Shown here one piece after another: positions 45,811-52,853 of a stretch of DNA of 64,000 nucleotides. Each line of letters opens with the position of its first letter. The first letter of the stretch is position 1. The DNA is from Diphasiastrum complanatum (taxonomy: Eukaryota; Streptophyta; Lycopodiopsida; Lycopodiales; Lycopodiaceae): assembly GCA_029204225.1 (NCBI GenBank), contig CM055096.1:29070995-29134994 (forward strand). The letters are read 5' to 3'. Made by a program: the position numbers and the translations under genes. The notes below the pieces were generated by a model. That model had not been told where the DNA came from. It saw nothing but the letters and a program-made list of their open reading frames with translations, and did no database searches.

Positions 45811-46717
45811 GCACACACACATTCAGTAGGTCATAACAATGAGAATTTTCCTAAGGCATGGGCGTACAAAAAGAGATAACATCACCTTGATTATCCGCTT
45901 TACATCATCCATTTGCCGTAAAGATGCTTTGCGGAAAAGAACCAAACTGAAAGATACAAAAATGTCTATGGATGACTACCTTACATACCTACATGTGGAA
46001 GAGAGGTGTCATGCTTCTGCTGGCAGAGCAGAAACTATATGTCTGGTTATTTTCAATCAATCGGATCGAAGAAGTGTCGTGTGTAGCAAGTCTTATTATA
46101 GTAAGCTCAGATTATTCCAGCTTACTGAATCATTCTTTCGCAACTATCAGTAATACGAGCTCGGATGGGATGTCTATGGCATATAAGAGGAATCCTACCT
46201 CCGCAGAGGAAACCGTATTAGAATTTCTGCTCCGTTTATTAAGTTCTAAACACATAACTTGTGTAATGTGCCCTTTCGATATGTCAAGAGACATTCCAAG
46301 TTTTCCAAGACAATGAAAATAAGAACTTACTCTGTCACTCTTCAAAGGTAGCGCTGCCTTGCCAGTCTTAGTTTTCTTAACTGGAGCTGTTGGAACCTGC
46401 TCTTCCTGCAACTCCTCGGCTGCCGTTTTCTCCTGTTCCTCATCGGTGAACAGATCAGTGAAAACCTGTGACACTGCCACAATTCTGGCTCTGCACACAA
46501 GGCCGTTTTGCAAGCCATGATGATGCCAGGAGCTATGTTGTTTCTGTTTGTTGGAATGACAGAGCTTGGGAACATAGCCAGAAATTCTGAGGCCATTGAA
46601 GGAGGAAAAGGAGAGTGTGGTGGAGGGGGAGGGAGAAGGAGATGGGTTGTGCGAGAGGGAGGAGAGGGAAGAAGAGGCGAGATCTAGCCGCAGCATCGAC
46701 GCTGAGGAGGTTGTCAT
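8848..46717 (-). CDS. PRPL1: Plastid ribosomal protein L1 gene (whole span, 7 coding exons)
   Basis: This is a nuclear gene for the bacterial-type L1 protein of the chloroplast 50S subunit, which binds 23S rRNA at the L1 stalk near the E site. The seven exons below join to 362 residues, close to the ~350 I recall for angiosperm PRPL1. Residues 1-~80 are Ser-rich and poor in acidic residues, as in a plastid transit peptide. An acidic linker and a [15 protein letters not shown] stretch follow, then the L1 fold. The family signature [13 protein letters not shown] is in exon 5, and the C-terminal TMGPSVKI block is in exon 7. I chose the ATG at 46717 because the Ser-rich leader starts there; an in-frame upstream ATG at 46750 would add 11 residues that look like 5' UTR. 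The frame is open throughout with no internal stop, so the gene looks intact. Two introns are huge (17.1 and 12.4 kb) and full of retroelements. Confidence 0.93.
8977..11651 (-). other. PRPL1 intron 6
   Basis: This 2.7-kb GT-AG intron contains a solo LTR (next entry). The rest is AT-rich, with no other feature recognised. Confidence 0.85.
9568..9830 (+). mobile_element. Solo LTR in PRPL1 intron 6
   Basis: It starts TGTAATGGACATACA and ends GAGTTCATAGTA, matching the start (TGTTATGGACATACA) and end (GAGTTCATAACA) of the LTR at 36239-36667. A TATA-like GATATATAAAGAGG lies at about 9724. Flanks GCAGG / CCAGG look like a slightly decayed 5-bp target duplication. Confidence 0.6.
11652..11777 (-). 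CDS. PRPL1: PRPL1 exon 6
   Basis: This exon has 42 codons, [18 protein letters not shown] through [15 protein letters not shown], with acceptor ATAACAG|GCA and donor GCA|GTAAGC. It matches the FKKGKVEFRADKTGIVHIPFG region of plastid L1. Confidence 0.93.
11778..13575 (-). other. PRPL1 intron 5
   Basis: This 1.8-kb GT-AG intron holds no recognisable element. A G-run (about 13130-13140) and a moderately GC-rich patch at 12840-13300 are the only compositional changes. Confidence 0.8.
13576..13659 (-). CDS. PRPL1: PRPL1 exon 5: L1 signature
   Basis: This exon has 28 codons, [20 protein letters not shown] then TVTTNLST, with acceptor TTTGCAG|GTT and donor [22 protein letters not shown] is the diagnostic L1 family motif in the rRNA-binding region. 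Confidence 0.95.
14117..14160. repeat. (GA)n / (GAAA)n microsatellite
   Basis: A short compound purine repeat follows TTGGGGGG. The next ~620 bases (14161-14782) hold nothing I recognise. Confidence 0.9.
14783..15400 (+). mobile_element. LTR (solo or partial)
   Basis: It begins TGTTAGCAGATTCC and includes ACCGAGGAGG, GAGAGCCGAGGATTACTA, TTTTGATGGTGACCTCTAG and a TATA-like CTTATTTAAGGGG. All of these recur in inverse orientation at 44426-45004. The right end is not fixed. No internal coding region is attached. Confidence 0.6.
15400..16150. other. Unassigned stretch
   Basis: T-rich sequence that may extend the LTR to its left. No gene seen. Confidence 0.35.
16150..16690. repeat. Minisatellite, ~24-26-bp unit
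   Basis: About 20 diverged units are built on ATCTCAACCGAGTGCTTTC, always centred on CTCRACCGA. Unit length drifts between 24 and 38 bp. It lies next to the 3' end of the LINE. Confidence 0.85.
16730..19097 (-). mobile_element. LINE (non-LTR retrotransposon), 5'-truncated
   Basis: The main ORF at 18170-16908 (420 codons, minus) is a LINE reverse transcriptase. It has [15 protein letters not shown], a [13 protein letters not shown] block, [18 protein letters not shown] and the catalytic [12 protein letters not shown] second frame at 19083-18361 carries the linker between endonuclease and RT ([11 protein letters not shown]; basic [14 protein letters not shown]). The endonuclease itself is missing at the 5' end, as expected of truncated LINE insertion. 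The two frames are offset near 18170-18361, so the copy is not intact. A C25 tract on the coding strand lies in the C-terminal part. I did not identify a poly(A) tail; the 25-bp minisatellite abuts the 3' side. The clade is undetermined. Confidence 0.8.
17099..17123. repeat. Poly(G)25 homopolymer within the LINE ORF
   Basis: There are 25 consecutive G on the plus strand, read as a proline run on the coding minus strand. Length could be unstable in vivo or in assembly. Confidence 0.9.
19168..21906 (-). mobile_element. Ty3/gypsy element with both LTRs, internally broken
   Basis: Direct LTRs at 19168-19328 and 21745-21906 (each ~161 bp) differ at about 14 positions by eye, roughly 91% identical. 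The 3' LTR is preceded by a purine tract GAGGAGGGAAGGAA on the minus strand. In order it holds gag (about 21676-20780, RRWW-type capsid segment), a zinc knuckle and protease with [10 protein letters not shown] (about 20774-20313), and integrase pieces including [21 protein letters not shown] and the C-terminal [11 protein letters not shown]. It has several breaks and no recognisable RT. The LTR divergence suggests an old insertion. Confidence 0.78.
21907..22384. other. Unassigned stretch with a minus-strand open frame
   Basis: An open minus frame at about 22075-21907 reads [19 protein letters not shown] and ends in the neighbouring LTR. I do not recognise it. CGGTCTCGACCTCCCTAAGA repeats twice near 22280-22325. 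Confidence 0.35.
22385..22730 (+). mobile_element. Isolated copia gag fragment, plus strand
   Basis: It matches, in inverse orientation, the gag of the adjacent minus-strand copia element (26840-27190). It runs through [15 protein letters not shown]-like basic sequence to the CCHC knuckle and then meets the LTR at 22731 directly. It is a fossil fragment. Confidence 0.7.
25715..25936. mobile_element. MITE-like insert rich in GGTTCGAACC palindromes
   Basis: The segment is absent from the right TRIM LTR, so it is an insertion of about 220 bp. Its ends are inverted: GAGCAAGATTGC at the left, GAGCAAGGTTAC read from the right. Inside, CGGTTCGAACCG and close variants recur about eight times. The target duplication is unclear, so the superfamily is not assigned. 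Confidence 0.6.
26174..26242 (+). repeat. tRNA-like module within TRIM LTR
   Basis: AATAACTCAGTGGTAGAGC (A-box-like) is followed by GGTTCAAATCC (B-box-like) with tRNA-gene spacing. The left LTR carries the B-box region as GGGTTCGAATCC (about 25966). The acceptor stem is not convincing, so this is a tRNA-derived sequence and not a tRNA gene. Confidence 0.6.
28422..30210 (+). mobile_element. Ty3/gypsy (chromovirus-like) 3' part with LTR
   Basis: An integrase zinc-binding-type segment ([18 protein letters not shown]; about 29300-29440) is followed by the integrase C-terminus ([26 protein letters not shown]) and a chromodomain-like tail ([12 protein letters not shown]). A purine tract AAGGAGAAGGGAG then leads to an LTR at 29958-30210 (TGTTACGAG...CCTAACA). 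No 5' LTR was found, and the first ~850 bases are unrecognised. It is broken, with several breaks. It is related to the element at 41388-44425. Confidence 0.7.
30711..30838 (-). CDS. PRPL1: PRPL1 exon 4
   Basis: This 128-nt exon completes the split Gly codon, then encodes [19 protein letters not shown] through [16 protein letters not shown]. The acceptor is GAGTGTAG|GAG and the donor CCAAAG|GTGAGG. The AGAD-VG-EDLIEQI-GGF-FDK series is typical of bacterial and plastid L1. The 17.1-kb intron 4 follows. Confidence 0.92.
31096..31190. mobile_element. Fragment of the GGTACC hAT-like MITE family
   Basis: It starts CATAGTACCCTGTGGTACCG and continues with GGTACCATAATGG, GGTACCGCCATTATGG and CGCGGTACCAGGGCGGTACC. 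It matches, in inverse orientation, the right terminal ~95 bp of the element at 7268-7980. The other terminus was not found. Confidence 0.75.
31490..32260 (+). mobile_element. Ty3/gypsy relic (gag and protease pieces)
   Basis: A gag-like start ([20 protein letters not shown]) is followed by a retropepsin-like [14 protein letters not shown] segment. It has several breaks and no LTR. It is related to the piece at 40080-41380. Confidence 0.55.
33222..33276 (-). CDS. PRPL1: PRPL1 exon 3: short exon
   Basis: This 55-nt exon encodes [18 protein letters not shown] plus the first base of a Gly codon. The acceptor is GGTTGCAG|GTT and the exon ends in phase 1. It has no ATG and is too short for an ORF scan; I found it from the conserved LPKGTGQ stretch of L1. 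The donor CAAG|GTTCTT is poor, but the split Gly codon is completed exactly by exon 4. Confidence 0.88.
33277..33774 (-). other. PRPL1 intron 2 (498 bp)
   Basis: This is the only short intron of the gene. The donor GTGCGA is weak and the acceptor GGTTGCAG normal. No repeats were recognised. Confidence 0.85.
33775..33954 (-). CDS. PRPL1: PRPL1 exon 2: start of L1 domain
   Basis: This exon has 60 codons, [12 protein letters not shown] to TDQQLRAT, with acceptor TTTACAG|AGA and phase 0 at both ends. It matches the start of the L1 fold, including [17 protein letters not shown]. The donor (ACG|GTGCGA) is weak but is the only one that keeps the family alignment, because the next exon supplies the Val of RATVSLPKG. 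Intron 2 is only 498 bp. Confidence 0.92.
36239..36667 (+). mobile_element. LTR with TGTTATG / CATAACA ends
   Basis: This 429-bp LTR is bounded by TGTTATG and CATAACA. It contains a TATA-like AATATAAATAGGGG (about 36450). The bases just after it, TGGAATTAGAAC, resemble a decayed iMet primer site (9 of 12 by eye). Copies lie at 9568-9830 and 45006-45379. Confidence 0.7.
36668..38249. other. Unassigned, possibly element interior
   Basis: A Ser/Pro/Leu-rich frame at 36667-36951 is low-complexity and I do not call it a gene. The rest is AT-rich, with no recognisable domain. Confidence 0.35.
38250..39840 (-). mobile_element. Ty3/gypsy relic, minus strand
   Basis: Gag with a basic [17 protein letters not shown] segment and a zinc-knuckle-like region (39530-38992) comes first on the minus strand. 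An integrase piece ([30 protein letters not shown], about 38851-38567) follows. It has many breaks and no LTR was recognised. Confidence 0.6.
40080..41380 (+). mobile_element. Ty3/gypsy relic, plus strand
   Basis: A protease segment ([20 protein letters not shown] then [12 protein letters not shown]; about 40120-40510) is followed by an RNase H-end-like [10 protein letters not shown] (about 40830) and weak integrase traces up to 41380. It has many breaks. It is related to 31490-32260. Confidence 0.6.
41388..44425 (-). mobile_element. Ty3/gypsy chromovirus-like element, relatively young, incomplete
   Basis: The 5' LTR is 44073-44425 (TGTTACGAG...TCTAACA), followed by a TGGTATCCCC primer-site-like sequence. 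The 3' LTR portion is 41388-41552, preceded by purine tract AAGGGGGAGGGAG. The shared LTR part differs at only about five positions in ~160 (~97%). Coding order on the minus strand is RT ([39 protein letters not shown]), RNase H traces, then integrase ([29 protein letters not shown]) and a chromodomain-like tail ([12 protein letters not shown]). I see no gag or protease. It is broken, with several breaks. Confidence 0.8.
44426..45004 (-). mobile_element. Partial LTR, minus strand
   Basis: It starts TGTTGGCTGATTCTG on the minus strand and matches the LTR at 14783-15400 through ACCGAGGAGG, GAGAGCCGAGGATTACTA and TTTTGATGGTGACCTCTAG. It meets the Ty3 LTR at 44425 and the LTR piece at 45006. Confidence 0.65.
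45006..45379 (+). mobile_element. Partial LTR of the 36239 family
   Basis: From ATCTATTGGGGTCTCATAC to GTTCATAACA it follows the LTR at 36239-36667 (shared AGTTGGAAATTGCTTGTGTG). It has the same orientation, so the pair could be the two LTRs of a ~9-kb outer element, but clear target duplications are not seen. Confidence 0.6.
45739..45820. repeat. (TC)n(AC)n compound microsatellite
   Basis: About 27 TC repeats run into about 14 AC repeats with one GC interruption, in PRPL1 intron 1. Confidence 0.95.
46331..46717 (-). CDS. PRPL1: PRPL1 exon 1: transit peptide and N-terminal linker
   Basis: This exon has 129 codons, from [16 protein letters not shown] to ALPLKSDR, and ends in phase 0 at a strong donor (AGA|GTAAGT). 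The first ~80 residues are rich in Ser, Pro and Asn with scattered Arg and Lys, typical of a stromal targeting peptide. Cleavage near [10 protein letters not shown] is my inference. The following [15 protein letters not shown] stretch is the acidic linker found at this point in plastid L1 proteins. Intron 1 (46330-33955, about 12.4 kb) follows. Confidence 0.9.
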
Positions 46718-46830
46718 CCTGCAGCGCCGATGAGCAGAAAAAATATACACGATATATTATTATACAAAGAGAGAGCGAGCGAGCGAGCGAGAGAGAGAGA
46801 GAGGAGGAGGAGGAGGAGGAGGAGGAGAAG
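46718..46830 (-). promoter_or_regulatory. Putative PRPL1 core promoter / 5' UTR
   Basis: Reading on the minus strand toward the ATG, this segment runs through (CTCC)n, (CT)n and (CTCG)n-like pyrimidine repeats and then an AT-rich TGTATAATAATATATCGTG tract about 25-50 nt before the ATG. A pyrimidine patch next to a TATA-like sequence is common in plant core promoters. The assignment is inferred from position only. Confidence 0.4.
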
Positions 46831-46937
46831 ATAAGACCCTTGTGTGCACAAGAAAGGAGGAGCCCAACTCTTGCATATTGTTTTGCCTAAATGATTTGTT
46901 TTGGGATGAGCTTATTGATAACGCACCCTTGTACAAA

Positions 46938-46969
46938 ATGTAGCACTAGCACTAAAAAAAATGGCATGA

Positions 46970-47010
<41 letters not shown>

Positions 47011-47428
47011 AGAGTGACCCTCATAGAGACAATGTAGCATTACCAGTAACAAGCATTAACAAAAAGTGGCATGATTATCTCTCTCCGAGTGACCCTCATA
47101 CAGAAGATGTAGCAATAACAAGCACTAACAAAAAGTGGCATAATTATCTCTTCGCGAGTGACCCTCATACAGACGACGTAGCACTAGCATTAACAAGCAC
47201 TAACAAAAAGTGGCATGATTATCTCTCGCTAGTGAACCTCATACAGACAACGTAGCAGTAACAGTAACAAGCACTAACAAAAAGTTGTTTGGTTATCTCT
47301 TTGTGAGTGACCCTCATACAAACAATGTAGCAGTAGCAGTAACAAGCACTAAAAAAAAGTGGCATGGTTATCTCTCTGTGAGTGACCCTCATACAGGCAA
47401 CGTAGCACACAAGAACACAACATCAAAA
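46938..47428. repeat. Minisatellite, ~70-75-bp unit, upstream of PRPL1
   Basis: Six to seven diverged head-to-tail units each contain GTGACCCTCATACAGAC, ATGTAGCA, AACAAGCACTAACAAAAAG and TGGCATGATTATCTCTC. The first unit's TCTC end has grown into a (TC)n tract at about 46974-47006. The units share clear point differences, so this is an old array. Confidence 0.85.
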
Positions 47429-47434
47429 TATCCA

Positions 47435-47815
47435 CGCAGCATCCAAAGAAAGTCACGAGGCAAAAACAAATTTCCCGTGGATATGCGTGGATATCCATGC
47501 AAACATCACTTCTGGCAACAGCAGTACACCGGGGGATCGGAAGCCGAAAAATTTAAACTGAGTGGATGTTCCACGCAAACTTTTTCGAGACACCACAGTC
47601 CGATATCGGATACCGGCATAGGTATAGTGGTTTCGCGTGGATTATCCACGCGTGGATAATCCACACCATATTAAACTCACAAATAAAAAGAGGTCAATTT
47701 TTGCATGGATACCGCATGGCTTTTGCGTGGATAATCCACGCGCTATCCACGAAAAATCCAGAGAGTTGGGTCCGTGGATAGCACATGGAAAGTTTTCCAC
47801 TCATGGATTATCCTC
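47435..47815. repeat. Palindrome-rich block (GTGGATAATCCAC), MITE-like
   Basis: GCGTGGATAATCCACGCG and variants (GTGGATATGCGTGGATATCC, CGCGTGGATTATCCACG) recur about eight times over ~380 bp, upstream of PRPL1 and beyond the minisatellite. The ends and target duplication are not defined. Confidence 0.6.
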
Positions 47816-47869
47816 ACGAATATTTTTTAGACAATAAATAAATAAAATGGTTCCTCGCATCGGTTTTAG

Positions 47870-48700
47870 TTTTTGAGAGGCAAGAAAATATTTTCTATTT
47901 TGTGAGAGGGAAGAGAAGAGAGTTGTGTGAGAGGGAAGAGAAAAGAGAAGGGAGAAGAGTGAGGATGAGATGAGAGTGAAATGTGTGAGAAAATGAAAGA
48001 GATTTTTTTGCTTGTTTGTGTTTTGCTTGTGATTGTTATTGTTTTCCTTGTGATTATTAGTGTTAGTTTTGATATCTTTTGTTTTTGTGATGTAGATTTG
48101 GGTATGTGAAATATGAGAAGAGATGCATTGGAAATAAGAAAAAAGATTTCATTGCAAAAGATTGGAAGAGCAAAATTTTAAAGTTATTGAAAGAGAGAAA
48201 GGATCTACAAGAAAATGAGTATTGGGAAAGCATTCACTTAAGAGGTAAATTCAAAGTGACATACATTTCTATTCTACATTGCATTACATCATAGATCGTA
48301 TTTCTATTCTACACATTATAAATTGCATCATCTCTATTTTACATAGACTATGCATTGCATTCCATCATGAAAATCATGTGCTTGAAAAAACAGATTACAT
48401 TGCATTCAATTCATAAATAGACTATATTTGGCATTTTATTTATGAATATACTACTCGTTGCATTTGCATTTGATTCATAAACAGACTATACATTGCATTT
48501 GCATAGAATGAAAAAATATGCACTCTACATTTTTTTATCTCAATTTTGTAGCAAAACATTTATATTAGTTATCAAAAAAGGTACATTTTCATAAGCATCG
48601 AGGAGGAAATCAATTCCCCCTTCACCCATTGCCTCTTTCAAGGCCTTACATTCCATACTAATATCTAATTTATAATAAAAAAAGAGAAGATATTCTATGT
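47870..48700. other. Purine-rich tract and unrecognised plus-strand frame
   Basis: A GAGAGGGAAGAGA-rich tract (47900-48000) is followed by a lysine-rich frame at 48106-48294 (KKKDFIAKDWKSKILKLLKE), family unknown. The 48250-48560 part repeats CATTGCATT-like words. Confidence 0.35.
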
Positions 48701-48754
48701 ATCGTTATCATCGCTTCCAGCTTCGTCTTGTAGGTTCACATCGACGTCCACGTC

Positions 48755-49320
48755 TTCAAAGTCCCCTTTCACTTTCATTCACATCTTCCTCGAGATTTTC
48801 AGGTACATTTTCTTCCACATCCTGAACACTTGTGGATGTAGAGCCTCTCTACAAAATAGAGAAATACATTTCATTAGAATTGAGATTAAACTAATTTACA
48901 TCACAAAAGTAAAAATTACAAAAGAAATAAAGATTAGGATTTTACAATTGAATGCATCCCACGGGATGCCATATAAGTTTTATGACCGACATATCCAGAT
49001 TCATAGCCTTGCTTGTACTCTTCACCGGTCATGTGCCTTCCAAAATCACCAAGCTACATAAAACAAAAAATATAGTTAGCAATAAAATATGTTAGCAATA
49101 GAAAGCAATAAAAATACACAATTAGAACTATAGTAAAAAAGATTGTACTTATAAATTGGGCCTCTAGATTGCCCCTTCCTCCCGATCCCAAATGGCTTTG
49201 TCCATGTTTTGCAATCTTTTCAACGGCGGCTTTGCGTTGTTGCTCATATTTCTCAGGATTGTTTTGCAACAACTCTCCTTTCACCTTCCTCTAATCTCGT
49301 TTGGAGCATCATCTAGGATT
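48755..49320 (-). pseudogene. Small spliced gene fragment, possibly plant En/Spm-associated protein
   Basis: Three minus-strand coding blocks are separated by intron-like AT-rich gaps. They are MKGELLQNNPEKYEQQRKAA through SHLGSGGRGNLEAQF (about 49284-49149), LGDFGRHMTGEEYKQGYESG through KTYMASRGMHS (about 49053-48950), and GSTSTSVQDVEENVPENLEE to a stop (about 48850-48755). Acceptors ATGTAG and TTTGTAG are clear. The first donor (AA|GTACAA) does not keep phase, so it may be degenerate. The K-x-HLGSGG motif resembles proteins of the plant Ptta/En/Spm (Transposase_24) type, from memory. It could instead be a host gene fragment. Confidence 0.35.
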
Positions 49321-49879
49321 TGAGGGATTCCTAGGATTTCTCAAAGCTCTGCTCATCAATTGCCTTTATTGAAGAACTTAGTGATATGTGACCTATATGA
49401 TATTTTTTCTAGTTGTTGGTGTGTGACCTATATAACCTTATATAAAGTCATACAAATGATTCATTGCAATATCATTTACAATTGTAATAAAGATGTTGAT
49501 TAATGGTTGTCGAGAATGTGCCTGGTTGTTGATCATTTTATCGAGCAATCACTCGATCATACATATAATCGTCCTACTTGATAATCTATCAATTATTCAA
49601 ATAATTGAGTATTATATCAGGTGATTGACCCTATGATCAATCAAACTCTAGATTTGCATCAGTTATTAATCGATCGAGTCATAAACAGTAGGTATCTCGA
49701 TCCGAGTATTAATCGCTTTGTAATAACATTTCTTAATCATAACCTTGACTTTGTTACACTTTACGATTATGACTCGATGAAGGTCATGGGTATCGTAGGG
49801 ATGCAAAATCAATCGAATGATAGGGAGATAGTCATATGAATGAGAATAGAACTAGACTTTTCTGATACAATTGTGAGCG
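49321..49879. other. Unassigned AT-rich stretch
   Basis: Rich in GATC/ATCGATCGA words and AT-rich. No gene recognised. Confidence 0.35.
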
Positions 49880-51013
49880 AATCCAAGTGTCAGATGAACC
49901 AGACGTGAGATCAGTACTGGACATAGAGTGAAACACTCCAGAAGAGCGGCCTCCCAAAGTTCGAAACGCCTATTTGCTTGATAAACCTAGGAACTCTAGA
50001 AGAGCCCAAGAACATCAAAATAGGTGCTTCCCTAGGCATTGGAGAAAAAGAAGAATACGAACGGCTGTGTAGAAAGTACCAGCATATTTTTGCCTGGGAC
50101 TACTCAGATTTGAAGGGGAGTATACACTGAACTCGAGGGACTTCGAAATGTTGGACTGATATTTCCGATAGAGAACACCGAGTGGTGCTCCCCAATAGTA
50201 CCTCGCACCAAGAAGAACTCTACACGCATTCGCGTGTGTGTGGATTATAAGAGGTTGAACAAACAGACTAAGAAGGACTACTACCCATTTTCGTTCATAG
50301 ACCAAGTCCTAGAAGAAATGGCGAAAAGAGACCAGTACTCTTTCATGGACTGTTTTGCAGGCTATAATCAGATAGCCATAGCTAAATAAATTGAAGACCA
50401 CCTTCACAACCACGTTTGGGGTTTTTGCTTACCACGTCATGCCCTTTGGGTTGACTAATGCCCCTGGAACCTATTTTTATGAACAAGCACTTCGAGGATA
50501 TCTTAGACGAAAACCTCAAATTTTTTATAGATGACCTCTTTGGGGCAACCACTGTCACAGAACATCTCACCATGCTAGAGAAGTGTTTTCAGAAGTGCGC
50601 AGTAACATGTATAGCCTTGAATGCTAACAAGTGCCTATTCAGAGTTCCTTACGGGGTATTGTTTTCATCTAGCCGAAAACATGATATCATAGTGGCCACT
50701 GACTATTTCACAAAGTGGGCCGAGGCACAGGCTGTGGCCAAAGACAATGCAAAAGAAACCGTCTGGTTCTTATTAGAATAGGTGATAGGCCGATTCGATA
50801 CACCCATAGAACTCATCTCTGACAGGGGTACCCATTTCCTAAACAAAACTATCAAGGCTTTGACCGATCAGTTGACGATCAAGCACCGGAAAAGCACACC
50901 CTACCACCCGCAAGCCAACGGTCATGCTGAAAGCACAAACAAACAACTGGTAGGAATCCTAAGGAAAACTGTATCAGATCGACAAAGGGATTGGAACAAA
51001 AAATTATACTCGA

Positions 51014-51392
51014 CATTAGAGGAGTTTTGAGCTCCAAAAAGACCCTTTAAAAATTCATGCAAGATGTAGTTTATATTATTAGAATATTATAGCACTAATA
51101 CTTTTGACTTGCCATAACTTTTTAATCGTAGCTCAGAAGTATGTCATGTAACATATCGTTAGAAAGCCCTTGTCGAGCGCTCTTCAATGCACCAAACTCC
51201 GCTAAATTCGAACTCACCACTAAAAAGTTATGCCATTTTTAGTGTGGAATCAAAATGAGGACTCAAAAAGTTACGTTACGTAGATTTCAAATTTGAGTGT
51301 TATAATTGGTCCATGTGTAAGAAAAAATTGAGAAAAAAATATAAAAAGAATCTTTGCAAAGGGTCTTTTTTGGATTTAGAACTCCTCTAATG
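51014..51392. mobile_element. MITE of ~370 bp inserted in the Tat-like integrase region
   Basis: Long imperfect terminal inverted repeats of about 35 bp begin AGAGGAGTTTTGAGC at the left and AGAGGAGTTCTAAATC from the right, both continuing into CCAAAAA-GACCCTTT. The interior is AT-rich and non-coding. CATT flanks both sides, so a short target duplication is likely, but its exact length is ambiguous because CATTAGAGG is also inverted at the other end. Confidence 0.75.
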
Positions 51393-52853
51393 CATTGTGG
51401 GCATATAATGCCACCTATAAGGCCAGTACCAACCAGACGCCCTTTTTTCTAGTGTATGGCCAAGAATGTGTACTGCCAATAGAAATAGAGCTATGATCCT
51501 TGCGGTTTGCCATGAAGCACGACCTAGGAGAGAAAGAATCAATATAGCACCGACTGGACACTTTACAAGACCTGGACGAGCACCGGATAGCTTCTTTAAA
51601 TCACCAAGACACCCACAAAAGATGCATGAAGGAGATTCATGATAGGAATATGCGCGATTACCAGTTTAGGCAGGAGCAGTTAGTGTTGTTCTACGACGCT
51701 AGACACGAGCTGATGCCTCAAAAGTTGGGGCCACGCTGGAACGGTCCGTATGTAATAGTGAAGCTGTATGAAAATAACACGGTTAAGCTAGCTGAGTTAA
51801 ACAGTGAGATTTTTAAGCACCGAACCAACATAAACAAGATAAAAGCTTACCGTAGTTAAAGAGAAGCCAAAGTCGCCTGTACAGTATGTAACATCTTTTC
51901 ATGTTCACCTTTTCAGGTATCAGAGTGAACAACCTAGAAGCATCACGAATACGGGAAACACTCAAAGGATCAGAAGTAGCCCTAGTGACCATGTACATAT
52001 ACGCTGAATGGAAGGGTGCCAAAAACCCATACAAAAATTCATAAAATCGAGAAAAATACAAAAAGATTATTATTGTGATATGGAACTCACCCAGGAACTT
52101 GGGACATATACGTTGAAGGTAGACGGAGCCTGTAAACATTTGAATAGAGAAGGTGTCATAGGAGCAGTATTGTAGAATCCCAATGGGACTGAACTAGCCA
52201 GTATAGGAGTCTTATTAGGAAAAGGATTCATGAACAACACTGCCGAATACAAAGCCCTTCTAATCGGTCTACAAATGACCATGTGAGTTGCACAAACTAT
52301 AGGCAACCTCCAAATTATGGGGGATTCACAACTCCTAATCTGAGGTATGACTGGCGTATACCGACTCAAAAGTAGGACCTTACAAGCCTATGCAATTGCC
52401 ATCAACGAATACACTAGAGAGTTTTCCCACATCAAATGGATGCATATTCCACGAGCACAGAACCAACATGCTGATAGTCTAGCTGCGATAGCCTACGACC
52501 ATGATCATTACTGGCAATGTGAGCTAGGTAGGGTAGTCATTTCGCCCATAACCATTGTTGCGGAGCTATGGACAATCCTAAAAGCCCAAGCATGGTATGG
52601 AGTTCGGTGGATCAGAAGTCTGATAAACCAAGTAGGTCTAGAGAATCCCCAACTCCTAGCACAATCACATCAGCTCATGAGCCATGAACTCTAGAACTTG
52701 TTTTAGGTCACACCATAGTAGCATAACTCATGGTTAATGCACACGGCCTAAGTACATAGTAAAAACCCATGCCCTAGCACGAACCTGACAGATACACACG
52801 GAGGGGGAGAGGGGTGTAAAGGTTTAAAGATTTTTTGTACATTCAACTTATTC

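Larger units (their letters stand above)
33955..46330 (-). other. PRPL1 intron 1, ~12.4 kb
   Basis: The donor is GTAAGT (46330) and the acceptor TTTACAG (33955). The 33955-36238 part is AT-rich and free of coding relics. It contains diverged repeats of a segment including GCTCCCAAGCATGAACATCA at about 34160, 35450 and 35640. The remainder is LTR elements. Confidence 0.85.

Noticed and set aside
46717-46750. Upstream in-frame ATG at 46750 as the PRPL1 start
   Set aside because: The 11 extra residues (MYIFSAHRRCR) precede a much better transit-peptide start and overlap the TATA-like region.
46938-47428. Regular repeats that could suggest a CRISPR-like array
   Set aside because: Units are 70-75 bp, contiguous and diverged with no spacers, and the context is a plant nuclear gene. 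It is a minisatellite.
49621-49839. Plus-strand 72-codon ORF
   Set aside because: AT-rich chance frame in a GATC-rich stretch with no domain and no context.
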